NCBI RefSeq assembly: GCF_002554705.1
Contig: NZ_PDEP01000014.1
Span: forward strand, 1-64,000
Reading direction: 5' to 3'
Length of the DNA stretch: 64,000 nucleotides
Source of the DNA: Longimonas halophila
GTDB taxonomy: Bacteria > Bacteroidota > Rhodothermia > Rhodothermales > Salinibacteraceae
Under the pieces are notes generated by a model. That model had not been told where the DNA came from. It worked only from the letters and a program-made list of their open reading frames with translations, and made no database searches. Position 1 is the stretch's first letter. Each line of letters opens with the position of its first letter. Positions 8,696 through 17,447 of the stretch are shown here, piece after piece. The translations under genes and the position numbers were made by a program.

Positions 8696-10171
8696 TTAGG
8701 AGGATGCAGCGAGGGTATCGAGCAGACGCGTGGACAGTTCGCCAAAGGCGCCGTTGCTCATCGTCACCACCACATCGCCGGGCTGGGCGAGCTGTTGCAC
8801 ACGGCGCAGCGTGTCATCGGGGTCGTCGGCCACGGTGGCGTGCACGCCGCGCTCGCGGATGGTGGCGGCTACGGCGTGGACGTCGAGGCGGTCGTCGGCG
8901 CGGTCGTTGTGGCGAAAAGGTGGGGTGCTGAGCACAACCTGATCGGCGGCGTCGAAGGCTTCGGCATAGGCTGTGGCGAAGCGCGCGCGGCGGCTGGTGT
9001 TAGAGCGCGGCTCAAAGGCAACGATCAAGCGGCGCTCTGGGTAGGCCGTGCGCAGCCCGCGCAGCGTAGTTTGCACCGCCGTGGGATGATGCGCGAAGTC
9101 GTCGATTACGGTAATGTCGTTCACCACACCACGCACCTCCTGACGACGCGCCACTCCTTCGAATGTCTCGAATCCGCGAGCGACCTGCGCACTGTTGCAC
9201 CCCTCGCTAAACGCAATGAGCGCCACCGCCAGCGCATTCTGCAGGTTATGGCGTCCGTGCAGGGGGAGCGTGTAGGAGCCGCGTTCCAGTCCGCCCATGG
9301 TGATGGTAAAGCGCTGTCCTTCGGGCCCGGCCTCGTGGTCGGCGACGGTCACGTCGTTGCTGGGGTCGAGCCCGTAGGTGCGCACCCGTCCGTCGGTGTG
9401 GGCGCCCAGGCGCGCCACAGCAGGGTCGTCGCCACAGAGCACGAGCAGTCCATCGCGCGCGCCGAGCGTGCCCACGAAGGCTTCGAACGCCTCGCGGTAG
9501 GTATCTTCGTCAGCGAATACATCGGCGTGGTCGAACTCCAGCGATGTTACGATGGCCTTGTCGGGCCGGTAGTGCATAAACTTGGGCCGGTCGTCGAAAT
9601 AGGCGCTGTTGTATTCATCGCCCTCAATGACAAACGGCTGGTCGGTGCCCAGGTGTGCACTCTGTCCGGTGCTCTGCAGCACGCCACCAATCAGATAGCC
9701 GGGGTCGGCTTCGGCGGCACGCAAGGTGTGGGTAAGCAACGAGGTGGTCGTGGTTTTGCCGTGCGTGCCCGTCACGACGATGGAGCGGCGGTTCTCAGTT
9801 AGAAACGTATGGCCGAGGGCTTCCGGAAACGACTGCTGCACCAGGCCATGTTCGCGAGCGTACGCGGCTTCAGGATGGGTGGGCGTGCAGGCATTTCCTA
9901 CAACGGTGAGGTCAGGCGCGGGGTCGAGGTGCGCTGCGTCGTATCCCTCAAGCACCTCAATGCCCCGGTTCTTCAGCTGTGTGCTCATAGGAGGATACGC
10001 CGCTTCGTCGCTGCCCCGCACGTCGTATCCAGCCTCGTCGAAGAGCTGCGCCAGCGAGCCCATGCCCGTACCGCAGATGCCAATCAGGTAGACATCGTTG
10101 ACGGCGTCGGGTGCGGGTACATCGGGACGATTGAACGAGCGCAGATGGGCATCAGGCGGCATGGAGTGCAC
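8696..10171 (-). CDS. mpl: UDP-N-acetylmuramate:L-alanyl-gamma-D-glutamyl-meso-diaminopimelate ligase
   Basis: This 491-residue cytosolic Mur ligase attaches recycled murein tripeptide to UDP-MurNAc, bypassing MurC-MurE. It shows the N-terminal Rossmann IGICGTGMGSLAQLFDEAGYDVRGSD (about 30-55), the ATP-binding VTGTHGKTTTTSLL (about 131-144), the ligase EGDEYNSAYFDDRPKF signature and SLEFDHADVF. The 'EGDEYN' and 'GTGMGSLA' details point to Mpl rather than MurC. The last ligase domain carries IDDFAHHPTAV. Its presence implies active cell-wall recycling. Confidence 0.9.
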   Translation of the reverse strand: MHSMPPDAHLRSFNRPDVPAPDAVNDVYLIGICGTGMGSLAQLFDEAGYDVRGSDEAAYPPMSTQLKNRGIEVLEGYDAAHLDPAPDLTVVGNACTPTHPEAAYAREHGLVQQSFPEALGHTFLTENRRSIVVTGTHGKTTTTSLLTHTLRAAEADPGYLIGGVLQSTGQSAHLGTDQPFVIEGDEYNSAYFDDRPKFMHYRPDKAIVTSLEFDHADVFADEDTYREAFEAFVGTLGARDGLLVLCGDDPAVARLGAHTDGRVRTYGLDPSNDVTVADHEAGPEGQRFTITMGGLERGSYTLPLHGRHNLQNALAVALIAFSEGCNSAQVARGFETFEGVARRQEVRGVVNDITVIDDFAHHPTAVQTTLRGLRTAYPERRLIVAFEPRSNTSRRARFATAYAEAFDAADQVVLSTPPFRHNDRADDRLDVHAVAATIRERGVHATVADDPDDTLRRVQQLAQPGDVVVTMSNGAFGELSTRLLDTLAASS

Positions 10172-10212
10172 AGGTAGCAGACAGAGTACAGGCGAACTGG
10201 CTACGTACGTCG

Positions 10213-11370
10213 TTACTCGGCAGAAGACGACGAAGACACATCGGGCGGGGCCACCGTCGGCGATGTTTCCGAGGACGACGACCCATCGGCAGAAGCAATG
10301 ACATCGGCCTCAGCAGCAGCGTCTTCTGAGAGCATGCCGAGCTTTTTGGCGCGGCGGAACCACTGCTGCCGGGCGAGTGCCTGCATATCCTCGACCGAGT
10401 CAGCCTCGTCAACGATCTCCATGCCCAGCAGCGTTTCGACGACATCTTCCATGGTCACGATCCCGGCCACGCCACCGTACTCATCCACCACGAGTGCGAT
10501 GTGCTCCAGGCGGTCGAGCAGGCGCTCCAGCAGGTCGGGCAGCGGCAGGGTCGGCTGCACCACGAGCATCTCGCGGGCAAGCTCCGAGAGCGGGACTTCA
10601 AGTTCTTCCTGAGCAGCGCGCAGCAGCAGCTCATCTTTGAGCACGTAGCCGGTCACATCGTCACGATTCTCGCCATACACCGGAATGCGCGAGAAGCGAA
10701 AGGCATCGTGCTCGTTGACGACATCGCCGATGGTTTCCGTTTCGGGCAGATCAAAGATGACGGTGCGCGGCGTCATGACGTCTTTCACGCGCAGCGAGTT
10801 GAAGCGGAACAGATTGCGCAGGATGTGCGATTCTTTTTCCTCAAAGACGCCTTCCTCCTCGCCCAACTCAGCCATGGCCGTAAACTCTTCGCGGCTAAAG
10901 GAGCTCTGCTCTTCGCCGTTGGACAGCAGATACGAAAGGCCCTGCGACAGCTTCACGAACGGCCACATGGCCAGAATAGTAGGGCGCAAGATGCGCACCA
11001 CCGCCGGCGCCAGGCTGCGCCAGTAGCCCGCACCCAGCGTCTTGGGGATGATCTCCGAAAACACCAGAATCATGAGTGTAAGCACCGCCGAAATGACACC
11101 CACATAGGCATCACCAAACACGACGGTAGCCTGTGCGCCTGCCCCAGCAGCTCCCACCGTGTGCGCCACCGTATTCAGACTCAAGATGGCTGCCAGCGGA
11201 CGGTCAATGTCTTCTTTGTAGCTCTTGAGCTGCTCACCGAGAGCGGCACTGCCATCACGCTCCAGCGCAGCCACATACGACGGTGTGATGCTCAGCAGCA
11301 CCGCCTCCATGATCGAGCATAAAAATGAGACTCCAATGGCCAGCGTAACATATAAGAGTAATAGACCCAT
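10213..11370 (-). CDS. CNNM/CorC-type membrane protein with a CBS pair
   Basis: 385 residues: an N-terminal DUF21 transmembrane domain (four hydrophobic segments within about 1-140, including FLCSIMEAVLLS), then two CBS domains (KDVMTPRTVIF near 200 through VDEYGGVAGIVTMEDVVE near 310). This is the CNNM/HlyC/CorC family, thought to move Mg2+ or Na+ and regulated by nucleotides bound to the CBS pair. The usual C-terminal CorC_HlyC domain appears to be missing. After the CBS pair there are only about 65 residues ending in a Ser/Ala/Asp-rich tail. Confidence 0.85.
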   Translation of the reverse strand: MGLLLLYVTLAIGVSFLCSIMEAVLLSITPSYVAALERDGSAALGEQLKSYKEDIDRPLAAILSLNTVAHTVGAAGAGAQATVVFGDAYVGVISAVLTLMILVFSEIIPKTLGAGYWRSLAPAVVRILRPTILAMWPFVKLSQGLSYLLSNGEEQSSFSREEFTAMAELGEEEGVFEEKESHILRNLFRFNSLRVKDVMTPRTVIFDLPETETIGDVVNEHDAFRFSRIPVYGENRDDVTGYVLKDELLLRAAQEELEVPLSELAREMLVVQPTLPLPDLLERLLDRLEHIALVVDEYGGVAGIVTMEDVVETLLGMEIVDEADSVEDMQALARQQWFRRAKKLGMLSEDAAAEADVIASADGSSSSETSPTVAPPDVSSSSSAE

Positions 11371-11537
11371 GCAACGAGCGCGGCTTGGCAGACGCTGAAC
11401 GCATGTGCATTATAGCAGCACGCGCTTGCATCCACAAGCAACGACACACGGTTGTGAAGGAGGTAACGAGGGGTGAATAGCAAGAATGCGCTGCCGTCGA
11501 TGCAGTTTCTACAGGTTGGTGGATACAACGCCTGTTC

Positions 11538-12305
11538 TCACGAGGCCGCAACGTCTCGCAACTGAGCGAGCACCGTGCGGCAGCGATCAGGAATGCTTTC
11601 GTCAAAGTGGTGGCGCAGGTACGCATCGACCAGTTCTTGCACGGTACGATGTACCTCGGGCTCCATGTGCATGCGTCGGACTGCGCTGAGGCGGGCCCGT
11701 GCGATGACGGCGTAGGCACGGAGCGCCGTGCGCGAGGCCTTGCGTGCAGTGCTGGGGCGTGCGTCGATGGGATACACACCGCCGTCAGCCAACGAGAGCC
11801 ACCCGACCTCGTCAATGGCCTCAACGCGGTCGCGTCGTATGGCCGGGGCCACCCCCAGCGCCTCGGCCAATCGTAGCTGAAAAAACGGCCACAGGACGCG
11901 GGGGCGCTCCTCCTCGGCGTCCAACCGGTGCAGCACGGCCACAAGTAGTTCAAAGATAGAAGGTTGCGGATTTTCATCGCTGAGCAGCGCATCAGTAAGC
12001 TCAACCATGCGCAGCCCCAGTGTAATTTTCAGCAGGTCGTCGCTCAGTGTGCGGTAGGTGGACACGTGGCTGCTTTCGCTTAGCATCTGCAGACTGCGTG
12101 TCGGTTTGTAGTAGAACACCACCTGCGTGTGGGCCATGGGCTGCAAGGTGGCTCCGAACTTGCTTTTTGTTCGGCGCGCGCCCTTGGCCAGTACGGCTAT
12201 CTTGCCACGCTCACGCGTGAGCAGCGTCACAATGCGGCTGCTTTCGCTGTAGTCAAGCCCCCGCAAGACCACTGCCTCGGTGCGAACAATATCGCGCTGC
12301 GCCAT
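11538..12305 (-). CDS. recO: DNA repair protein RecO
   Basis: A 255-residue RecO with the N-terminal OB-fold (MAQRDIVRTEAVVLRGLDYSESSRIVTLLTRERGK) and the conserved AKGARR motif. A helical C-terminal region follows. It loads RecA on SSB-coated single-stranded DNA together with RecR. The cysteine pattern of a zinc-binding RecO is not obvious. The gene is single and upstream of the CNNM gene on the same strand. Confidence 0.88.
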   Translation of the reverse strand: MAQRDIVRTEAVVLRGLDYSESSRIVTLLTRERGKIAVLAKGARRTKSKFGATLQPMAHTQVVFYYKPTRSLQMLSESSHVSTYRTLSDDLLKITLGLRMVELTDALLSDENPQPSIFELLVAVLHRLDAEEERPRVLWPFFQLRLAEALGVAPAIRRDRVEAIDEVGWLSLADGGVYPIDARPSTARKASRTALRAYAVIARARLSAVRRMHMEPEVHRTVQELVDAYLRHHFDESIPDRCRTVLAQLRDVAAS

Positions 12306-12411
12306 AGCCGACGATAGTCAGTACAAACGGAAAAACGAGTGCAACGTTACGATTTGGGGCCGATTGGGGTCTGCTTTCCCCATGTAGCGTATCCGCAATA
12401 GCCTTTGTCTT

Positions 12412-12837
12412 ATGCGCTGGCTCTACCGATGGCAACGCCATGTCGCCCTGACCTCGCTCGAAACTGCTGTGCTGCTCGGACTCGTTAGCCTGCTGATGCT
12501 GGGGGTCGGGGTTCAGCACTGGCAGATGCACCAGATTCCGCCCCTCTCTGAGCAACTACACACCGGCCCCGAGGCCCTGCCCGATTCGCTGCTCAACGCA
12601 GCCCAGACCGCGTCTCCGATTGCGGCCCCTAATGCACCCATCAACGTGAATACCGCCAACGCTGAGACGCTGCAGGACCTCTCGGGCATTGGCCCCGCCC
12701 TTTCGCAACGCATCATCGACTACCGAACGGCCCACGGCCCGTTTCAGTCGGTTGATGGGCTGCGGGCAGTGTCTGGCATTGGCCCCAAAACAGTGGAGGA
12801 CATCGCAGATCGCGTCGTGCTATCCGATGGCGAGTAG
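12412..12837 (+). CDS. ComEA-like helix-hairpin-helix protein
   Basis: 141 residues. An N-terminal membrane anchor (about 15-38) is followed by a short linker and a helix-hairpin-helix domain that matches the ComEA family: INVNTANAETLQDLSGIGPALSQRIIDYR and then GLRAVSGIGPKTVEDIADRV. ComEA-type proteins bind double-stranded DNA at the outer face of the inner membrane during natural transformation. No com genes are adjacent, so a transformation role is only suggested. Confidence 0.8.
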   Translation: MRWLYRWQRHVALTSLETAVLLGLVSLLMLGVGVQHWQMHQIPPLSEQLHTGPEALPDSLLNAAQTASPIAAPNAPINVNTANAETLQDLSGIGPALSQRIIDYRTAHGPFQSVDGLRAVSGIGPKTVEDIADRVVLSDGE

Positions 12838-12885
12838 CGCGCCGTGGTATCCCCCCAGTGTGTCGATTTATTCTGCAATCTGGTG

Positions 12886-13251
12886 CTACAGCTCGGAGCG
12901 GGCCGGCTTGTCTTCAGAGGCCGACTCCTCGTCTCGTTCTTCCTCCTCTTGCTCTTCGATCCGCCGGGCCACCGCTTCGGGCGTCCACTGCTTGCTGACT
13001 TCCTGCTCCCGATCCAGAAATCGCCAGATGGGGACAAGCAGGGCCGCTGCCAGTGAAAAGAAGATCAGCAGCGTGGGGATTGTAATAAGCCAGAACTGGG
13101 CATCCATAATAGCAACGGCATGCAAGATGAGGCAGGCAACGAGCACCAGTGTCCGTTCGTAGTAACGCCAGAGCTGGCGCGGCGTTCGACCGGCTGCATA
13201 GTACGACGAGCATAGCCCCCAAAGCACGCCCCGAACATGCCGTGCGAACAT
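12886..13251 (-). CDS. Small membrane protein with an acidic C-terminus
   Basis: 121 residues with a central hydrophobic pair (about 35-80: TLVLVACLILHAVAIM and WLITIPTLLIFFSLAAALLV) followed by a strongly charged tail (EEQEEEERDEESASEDK). It is not assignable to a family. The opposite-strand frames here are short and lack a credible protein, so this frame is preferred. It is divergent from the response-regulator gene. Confidence 0.5.
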   Translation of the reverse strand: MFARHVRGVLWGLCSSYYAAGRTPRQLWRYYERTLVLVACLILHAVAIMDAQFWLITIPTLLIFFSLAAALLVPIWRFLDREQEVSKQWTPEAVARRIEEQEEEERDEESASEDKPARSEL

Positions 13252-13372
13252 GCGCTCGTGCTATTGATTGATACATTCGGTTGCGCGCTCTGGCCCTCGT
13301 GCTCCCATGCTTCTTGGATGCCCATATGGCCCGCGCTTCCCCAACCATGTCGTACCCTAACGTTTCAGCCCC

Positions 13373-14080
13373 ATGCTTGACTCGTCTCCCCCCTCGGCCA
13401 CGCGCCTCCTCATTGTTGAAGACGACCCGGAAGTAGGCACCGGCCTCGAAGAGTTTTTTACGCTCAAGGGATACCACGTCTCTCGCGTAGACGACGGCAA
13501 ACAGGGCCTGCAAGAGATCACTTCGCTGCCGCCCTACGACCTGGTCATCCTGGACGTGATGCTCCCGCACAAGAGCGGGTTTGAGATCCTGCGCGAAGCG
13601 CGCCAGTCTGGCGTTGACTCGCCCGTCATCATGCTCACCGTAAAGGCCAGCGAAGACGATAAGCTACGCGGCTTTAAACTCGGAGCCGACGACTACGTGA
13701 CCAAGCCGTTCGACGCCGAAGAGCTTGCTGCCCGCGTGCAGGCTGTGCTCGAACGCAGCCACCAGGACGGGGAGGCCGACGATAGCTTCAGCTTCGGGGA
13801 TGTTGAAGTCGAGTTTTCCAGCGAAACCGCCCAGCGCAATGGCGAGACAATTGAGTTTACAACGCTGGAGTTTGACATCCTGGAGTACTTCATCGAGCAC
13901 CGCGGACGGACCGTGAGCCGCAAGCAGCTCCTGCGGGATGTGTGGGGCATCAGTGGCGACATCACCACGCGCACAATCGACCGGCACGTGGCGTCACTCC
14001 GCAAAAAGATCGAGCCTGATCCCACCGATCCCACCTACATCGAGACGGTGTACGGCATCGGGTATAAGTTCTCGGTGTAG
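13373..14080 (+). CDS. OmpR/PhoB-family response regulator
   Basis: 235 residues. The receiver has EDD at 16-18, phospho-acceptor Asp61 in DLVILDVMLPHKSG, the Thr of MLTVKA and the Lys of VTKPFDAEEL. The C-terminal winged helix has FTTLEFDILEYF, SRKQLLRDVWG and TRTIDRHVASLRKKIE ending in YIETVYGIGYKF. It is a normal, phosphorylation-competent transcription factor. No histidine kinase gene is adjacent, so its partner is encoded elsewhere. Confidence 0.92.
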   Translation: MLDSSPPSATRLLIVEDDPEVGTGLEEFFTLKGYHVSRVDDGKQGLQEITSLPPYDLVILDVMLPHKSGFEILREARQSGVDSPVIMLTVKASEDDKLRGFKLGADDYVTKPFDAEELAARVQAVLERSHQDGEADDSFSFGDVEVEFSSETAQRNGETIEFTTLEFDILEYFIEHRGRTVSRKQLLRDVWGISGDITTRTIDRHVASLRKKIEPDPTDPTYIETVYGIGYKFSV

Positions 14081-14102
14081 TGTACAACCGCCGGAAACAA
14101 CA

Positions 14103-14130
14103 GTAGGGACACGGCGCGCCGTGTCCCTAC
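14103..14130. repeat. REP-like perfect palindrome
   Basis: A 28-bp perfect palindrome with arms GTAGGGACACGGCG and its complement, between the convergent response regulator and lipoprotein genes. Its outer sequence GTAGGGA...TCCCTAC is shared with the hairpin at 62990-63018 inside the RAYT gene. It may also act as a bidirectional transcription barrier. Confidence 0.75.
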
Positions 14131-14151
14131 GGACCGACACACGAACGCTTG

Positions 14152-14919
14152 CTACCGCCCCATGCCAAAGACGCCGCCCCGGATCATCCAACTGAACTGG
14201 TTGCCGGGACGATCGGGAAATTCGCCAGGCGTGGCGGCGAAGTCGCCCTCAATCGTTAGCGGCGTTTCCAGCGGAGTAATGGTGGCGGGCGGCGGCTCGG
14301 GCATTTCACTCGGGCGTACACTCGTCGGCGGGTTGTTACCCAGCGAGTCAACAAACGCCTCAATGTCTGCAATGGCTACGCTGATCTCGGTTGCTGACTC
14401 CACTGTAAACGTCCCGACAACCCCGTCTTCGCTGGCCTGCTCTACGGTGAGCGTGCCATCTGTTGGCGTGTACGAGTGAATCGAGTCGGCCGTTGTTCGC
14501 GTGTAGCTGGTCGTAAGCCGATCGTCAAAGAAGAAGCCCGGTTGGCGGCAGTCCGACGGATCCTCGCATGGCAGGTCGAAGCCGAGGTCGTACGAGCCCT
14601 CTCCAAGCGGCTCCTCACCGATGTGGGTAAACGAAAGCGAGTGAGACGCGCCGGTGTCGTCCTCCCCAAATAGTTGGACGGCGGTCAGGGTGTAGCCGGT
14701 ATCGCCAATCGGGAGGAAGAACGCCGCTTCGTCGGAGAAGGCGTCGTTGCCGCCGAGCGCAGCGTTGCCCTCAATCGCTGTGTTCAGCGGCGCGCCGATT
14801 TCCATCTCAGCGTAGGGATCGGGCATCTCCTCGCCCGATTCGACCGAGTCGCAACCGGTGATGGCAAGTGCTGCCATAAATAAAACGAGAGCACAGCGTG
14901 TTGGAGTAAGATATCGCAT
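14152..14919 (-). CDS. Lipoprotein of unknown function
   Basis: 255 residues with a lipoprotein signal (hydrophobic core 10-21, lipobox ITGC with Cys23), then a short acidic linker (VESGEEMPDPYAE). The mature domain has SLSFTHIGEEPLGEGSYDLGF and GFFFDDRLTTSYTR strands, which look like a secreted beta-sandwich. It contains a PCEDPSDC pair of cysteines that may form a disulfide. No family is recognised. The next two genes upstream on the same strand are also lipoproteins. Confidence 0.65.
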   Translation of the reverse strand: MRYLTPTRCALVLFMAALAITGCDSVESGEEMPDPYAEMEIGAPLNTAIEGNAALGGNDAFSDEAAFFLPIGDTGYTLTAVQLFGEDDTGASHSLSFTHIGEEPLGEGSYDLGFDLPCEDPSDCRQPGFFFDDRLTTSYTRTTADSIHSYTPTDGTLTVEQASEDGVVGTFTVESATEISVAIADIEAFVDSLGNNPPTSVRPSEMPEPPPATITPLETPLTIEGDFAATPGEFPDRPGNQFSWMIRGGVFGMGR

Positions 14920-15080
14920 GGCAAGTTATTGGCTGGTTGTCTGTCGAGATATGTATATGCTCATCCGTCATAGCTCAGACTGATCTACGACAGATAAAGC
15001 AGAATTCTTTACGTTCATTGCATACTTTAGGAAGCACCTATTTGTTTTTCAAGAAGGCATTGCTCGCACTTTCCCATTCA

Positions 15081-15114
15081 CACACCATCGTAACACCTGC
15101 TGCAACGCCGCGCC
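15081..15114. repeat. 34-bp direct repeat, left copy
   Basis: The sequence beginning CACACCATCGTAACACC and ending in CAACGCCGCGCC is identical over 34 bp to 18221-18254. It lies two bases from the stop codon of the BNR-repeat lipoprotein gene (TAA complement at 15117-15119). Confidence 0.9.
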
Positions 15115-15116
15115 TT

Positions 15117-16433
15117 TTATTCCACTGTTCCTCGGCTGTAGTAGATACCTTCTGGATCACGGTCAATCATACGAAGAGACACATGAACATCTCCGGTTTC
15201 GTCTGTGGTTAATCCGATATGTTGTGATGCCCCATCGGCGTCGAGCAAGTTTTCAGTGGAAGTCCACGTTTCACCACTTCCACGGAGATAGAAAGCGGGG
15301 AAGGAGGTGGTGCTGAATCCACTTTTCTGGAAGACGAGATTTGCGGCACCAGTTCCATCAATGGCAACAGAGGAAAAGGTAAGAAACCCATCGATGGAAA
15401 AAGAGGGGGTAAGATTTTTAGCCTCCGTCCATTCCGTACCGCCGTTCGGCGAACAGCTCCCGAATATCGCATCAGCACTCAAGTCTCCGTTCAGGCTCTT
15501 AGCCCAGACAATGTACAATTGGTCGTTGGTGCCGTAGCGGATAAAAGGGGTTTGTGCAGGCTCGCTGTATCCTGAACGGTCTACCAGCACGCCCTCCGAC
15601 CATGTTTGCCCGTTATCTTCAGAATGTGTCACAAACACGCTATTCCGATCTCGCTCTTCTCGGGTCGTATCAGGGGCCAGGTAGGTGACAGAAAGAACCC
15701 CTGTTTCGCTAAACGCGATATCAGGACCAAATCCGCCTCCCTGCCCTCCAATTGGTGTTTTACCACCCGTCCACCCCGATGTATTCCGAACAAAGTGCCG
15801 GATTTGAGGAGGCGTTTCTTCATTTTCCTGGGAGGTTAGCACGATATGAGGGTGTCCCTCATCATCAAAAGCAAAACTGCGTGGTGCAGCAAAGAAGTCA
15901 TCGCTGCGCGAAGCGAACACTTCTTCGGCAGGCTGCCAGGTCTGGCCGCCATCGGTGCTCTGGGTGTAGTACACAGCATCTGGTACAACGTCGGGGCGCG
16001 GAGTGGCATCCTGCAGTCGTTCTCCCCACATGAGATGAAGCGTACCATCGGGTCCTGCTGCAAGCGTGGGATTCATGGAAGGCGTATCGCTCTGTGACAG
16101 GTTAACCGGCTCTGTCCATCCTGACGCCGTACGTCGTACGACATACACGTCTTGTATTGTCACGAACGTTCCAGTCGTATCTACCTGATGAAATGCGATG
16201 ACCGGTTCGCCATCGTGGATGGCTACATCAGCATGAGTGGCAATACCGTCCACATCGACAGGCACCTGCTCCGGGGTTTCCCACGTCACGGACGAGGATA
16301 GCGCGTCGCCCTCACAAGCAACCGGATCAGGCTCTGGGGGCTCTGTGGTCGTATCACATCCGATGAGTAAAACCACCAGTGCCAGCTTTATCGCTACGCG
16401 CCCGACCAGATATGAAATAGATTGCGGAGTCAT
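15117..16433 (-). CDS. BNR/Asp-box repeat lipoprotein (sialidase-like fold)
   Basis: 438 residues with lipobox LLIGC (Cys26) and an acidic Pro/Glu linker. The mature part is an Asp-box beta-propeller. STDGGQTWQP (near 150) and SEDNGQTWSE (near 280) match the S-x-D-x-G-x-x-W box well, and a third, SPNGGTEW (near 340), is partial. Sialidases have this fold, but the Arg triad and other catalytic residues are not evident, so I would not call it a sialidase. The protein is probably outer-membrane-anchored and ligand-binding. It lies in an AT-richer segment bounded by the 34-bp repeat. Confidence 0.75.
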   Translation of the reverse strand: MTPQSISYLVGRVAIKLALVVLLIGCDTTTEPPEPDPVACEGDALSSSVTWETPEQVPVDVDGIATHADVAIHDGEPVIAFHQVDTTGTFVTIQDVYVVRRTASGWTEPVNLSQSDTPSMNPTLAAGPDGTLHLMWGERLQDATPRPDVVPDAVYYTQSTDGGQTWQPAEEVFASRSDDFFAAPRSFAFDDEGHPHIVLTSQENEETPPQIRHFVRNTSGWTGGKTPIGGQGGGFGPDIAFSETGVLSVTYLAPDTTREERDRNSVFVTHSEDNGQTWSEGVLVDRSGYSEPAQTPFIRYGTNDQLYIVWAKSLNGDLSADAIFGSCSPNGGTEWTEAKNLTPSFSIDGFLTFSSVAIDGTGAANLVFQKSGFSTTSFPAFYLRGSGETWTSTENLLDADGASQHIGLTTDETGDVHVSLRMIDRDPEGIYYSRGTVE

Positions 16434-16464
16434 GGCGTTCAGTTGTTATATGAATGTATGCAAG

Positions 16465-16517
16465 AAAATGATAAACAAATGGCCGGGGACTTGGCGAGAG
16501 AATGCCATGTCCCCGGC
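16465..16517 (-). terminator. Terminator of the lipoprotein gene at 16530
   Basis: On the minus strand a stem with 9-bp perfect arms (GCCGGGGAC at 16482-16490 with GTCCCCGGC at 16509-16517), extended by a TGGC/GCCA pair inside, is followed by a T-rich stretch. It sits just downstream of the 16530-17330 gene. Confidence 0.75.
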
Positions 16518-16529
16518 TAACTTGCACCG

Positions 16530-17330
16530 CTAAAACGACCACGTGTATTCCCAAGCGCCAGACCAGTCTTGAATTCTTACGTACCCATTTGGGTAATCCG
16601 CGCTCTCGTCGTATACGAGATGGTTCCCTCTCTGACTATACCACGTATTTGTTTGGTAATTGAGAGTAGCAGAAACTCCTGCAAAGCGGCCGTCGAAACT
16701 GTAATCGTAGCCTATGTATGCAGGGAAAAAGTCAACATAGGACGATCCAATTACGTCCAAGTAAGAGACATTTTTGGTGGTTCTGGTATTGGACCCCATC
16801 CATACGCGTGAAAGAAAAGAGTTAGGATCGACATACGATCCTAAGTATGCTGTCCAACCGCCCGAAGTTGGAGCACTGGAGTGCTCAACAGCAGGCACCG
16901 TGTTATCTGGATCTACCTGGGCGTCAAAATCCACCGTGCTGGCATCAACCGCTTGGTCTCGAATGTCCTGTGACGGTTCAGCTTCAGTTCCTACACTTTG
17001 ATCCTGAAGCTGTATGTCTGGGCGTGTAGAAGGGACTTTGTATCCATCAGGAGCTCGTGACTGGACCTGATTTGTAATGTCTTCGGGGACAGCGTACTGA
17101 TCTGTCGAGTACACACCTGACTCCAGATCAAGCGGAAGCCCAAAGGCATTCAGGCGCTTGTCCTGCATATCATCGGTAGACTCAACAGAGCGTTCTGGAG
17201 CCGGGATCTGGTCATTCCCTTCCTCTACCTCAACGGGAGCTTCTTGATCACATCCAGTTAGTCCCCCAAGCACCAGGGTACATGCAATCACCAATGCGAA
17301 TGAACGTCGTATCGATTGGATAATCATCAC
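16530..17330 (-). CDS. Lipoprotein with an aromatic beta-rich C-terminal domain
   Basis: About 266 residues (MMIIQ or MIIQ start). The signal peptide ends at LGGLTGC with Cys27. A long polar, Asp/Glu/Gln-rich linker (about 30-155) leads to a compact C-terminal domain of roughly 110 residues rich in Tyr, Trp and Gly (YLGSYVDPNSFLSRVWMG, FFPAYIGYDYSFDG, IQDWSGAWEYTW). I do not recognise it. The codon use is visibly more AT-rich than that of housekeeping genes in the window. Two 22-bp-spaced repeats lie 80-120 bp upstream. Confidence 0.65.
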   Translation of the reverse strand: MMIIQSIRRSFALVIACTLVLGGLTGCDQEAPVEVEEGNDQIPAPERSVESTDDMQDKRLNAFGLPLDLESGVYSTDQYAVPEDITNQVQSRAPDGYKVPSTRPDIQLQDQSVGTEAEPSQDIRDQAVDASTVDFDAQVDPDNTVPAVEHSSAPTSGGWTAYLGSYVDPNSFLSRVWMGSNTRTTKNVSYLDVIGSSYVDFFPAYIGYDYSFDGRFAGVSATLNYQTNTWYSQRGNHLVYDESADYPNGYVRIQDWSGAWEYTWSF

Positions 17331-17411
17331 TTTTCAAGGTATCCGACGAGAAGTATCTGACTATAATGCATTGTTCATTACCAGCTTCATGGCTTCTTGT
17401 TATCTATCGAT

Positions 17412-17447
17412 CGATACAATTTTTATGTGACGACCGATACATTTTTA
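17412..17447. promoter_or_regulatory. Tandem operator-like repeats
   Basis: CGATACAATTTTTA at 17412-17425 and CGATACATTTTTA at 17435-17447 are near-identical and in phase by about two DNA turns (TTTTTA ends 22 bp apart). They lie between the LuxR-type regulator and the start of the lipoprotein gene it may control. Confidence 0.4.

Noticed and set aside
7661-9802. 713-codon open frame on the plus strand
   Set aside because: It is antisense to the BtuF-like, small membrane protein and mpl genes, has no recognisable domain, and reflects GC-driven lack of stops in the opposite strand.
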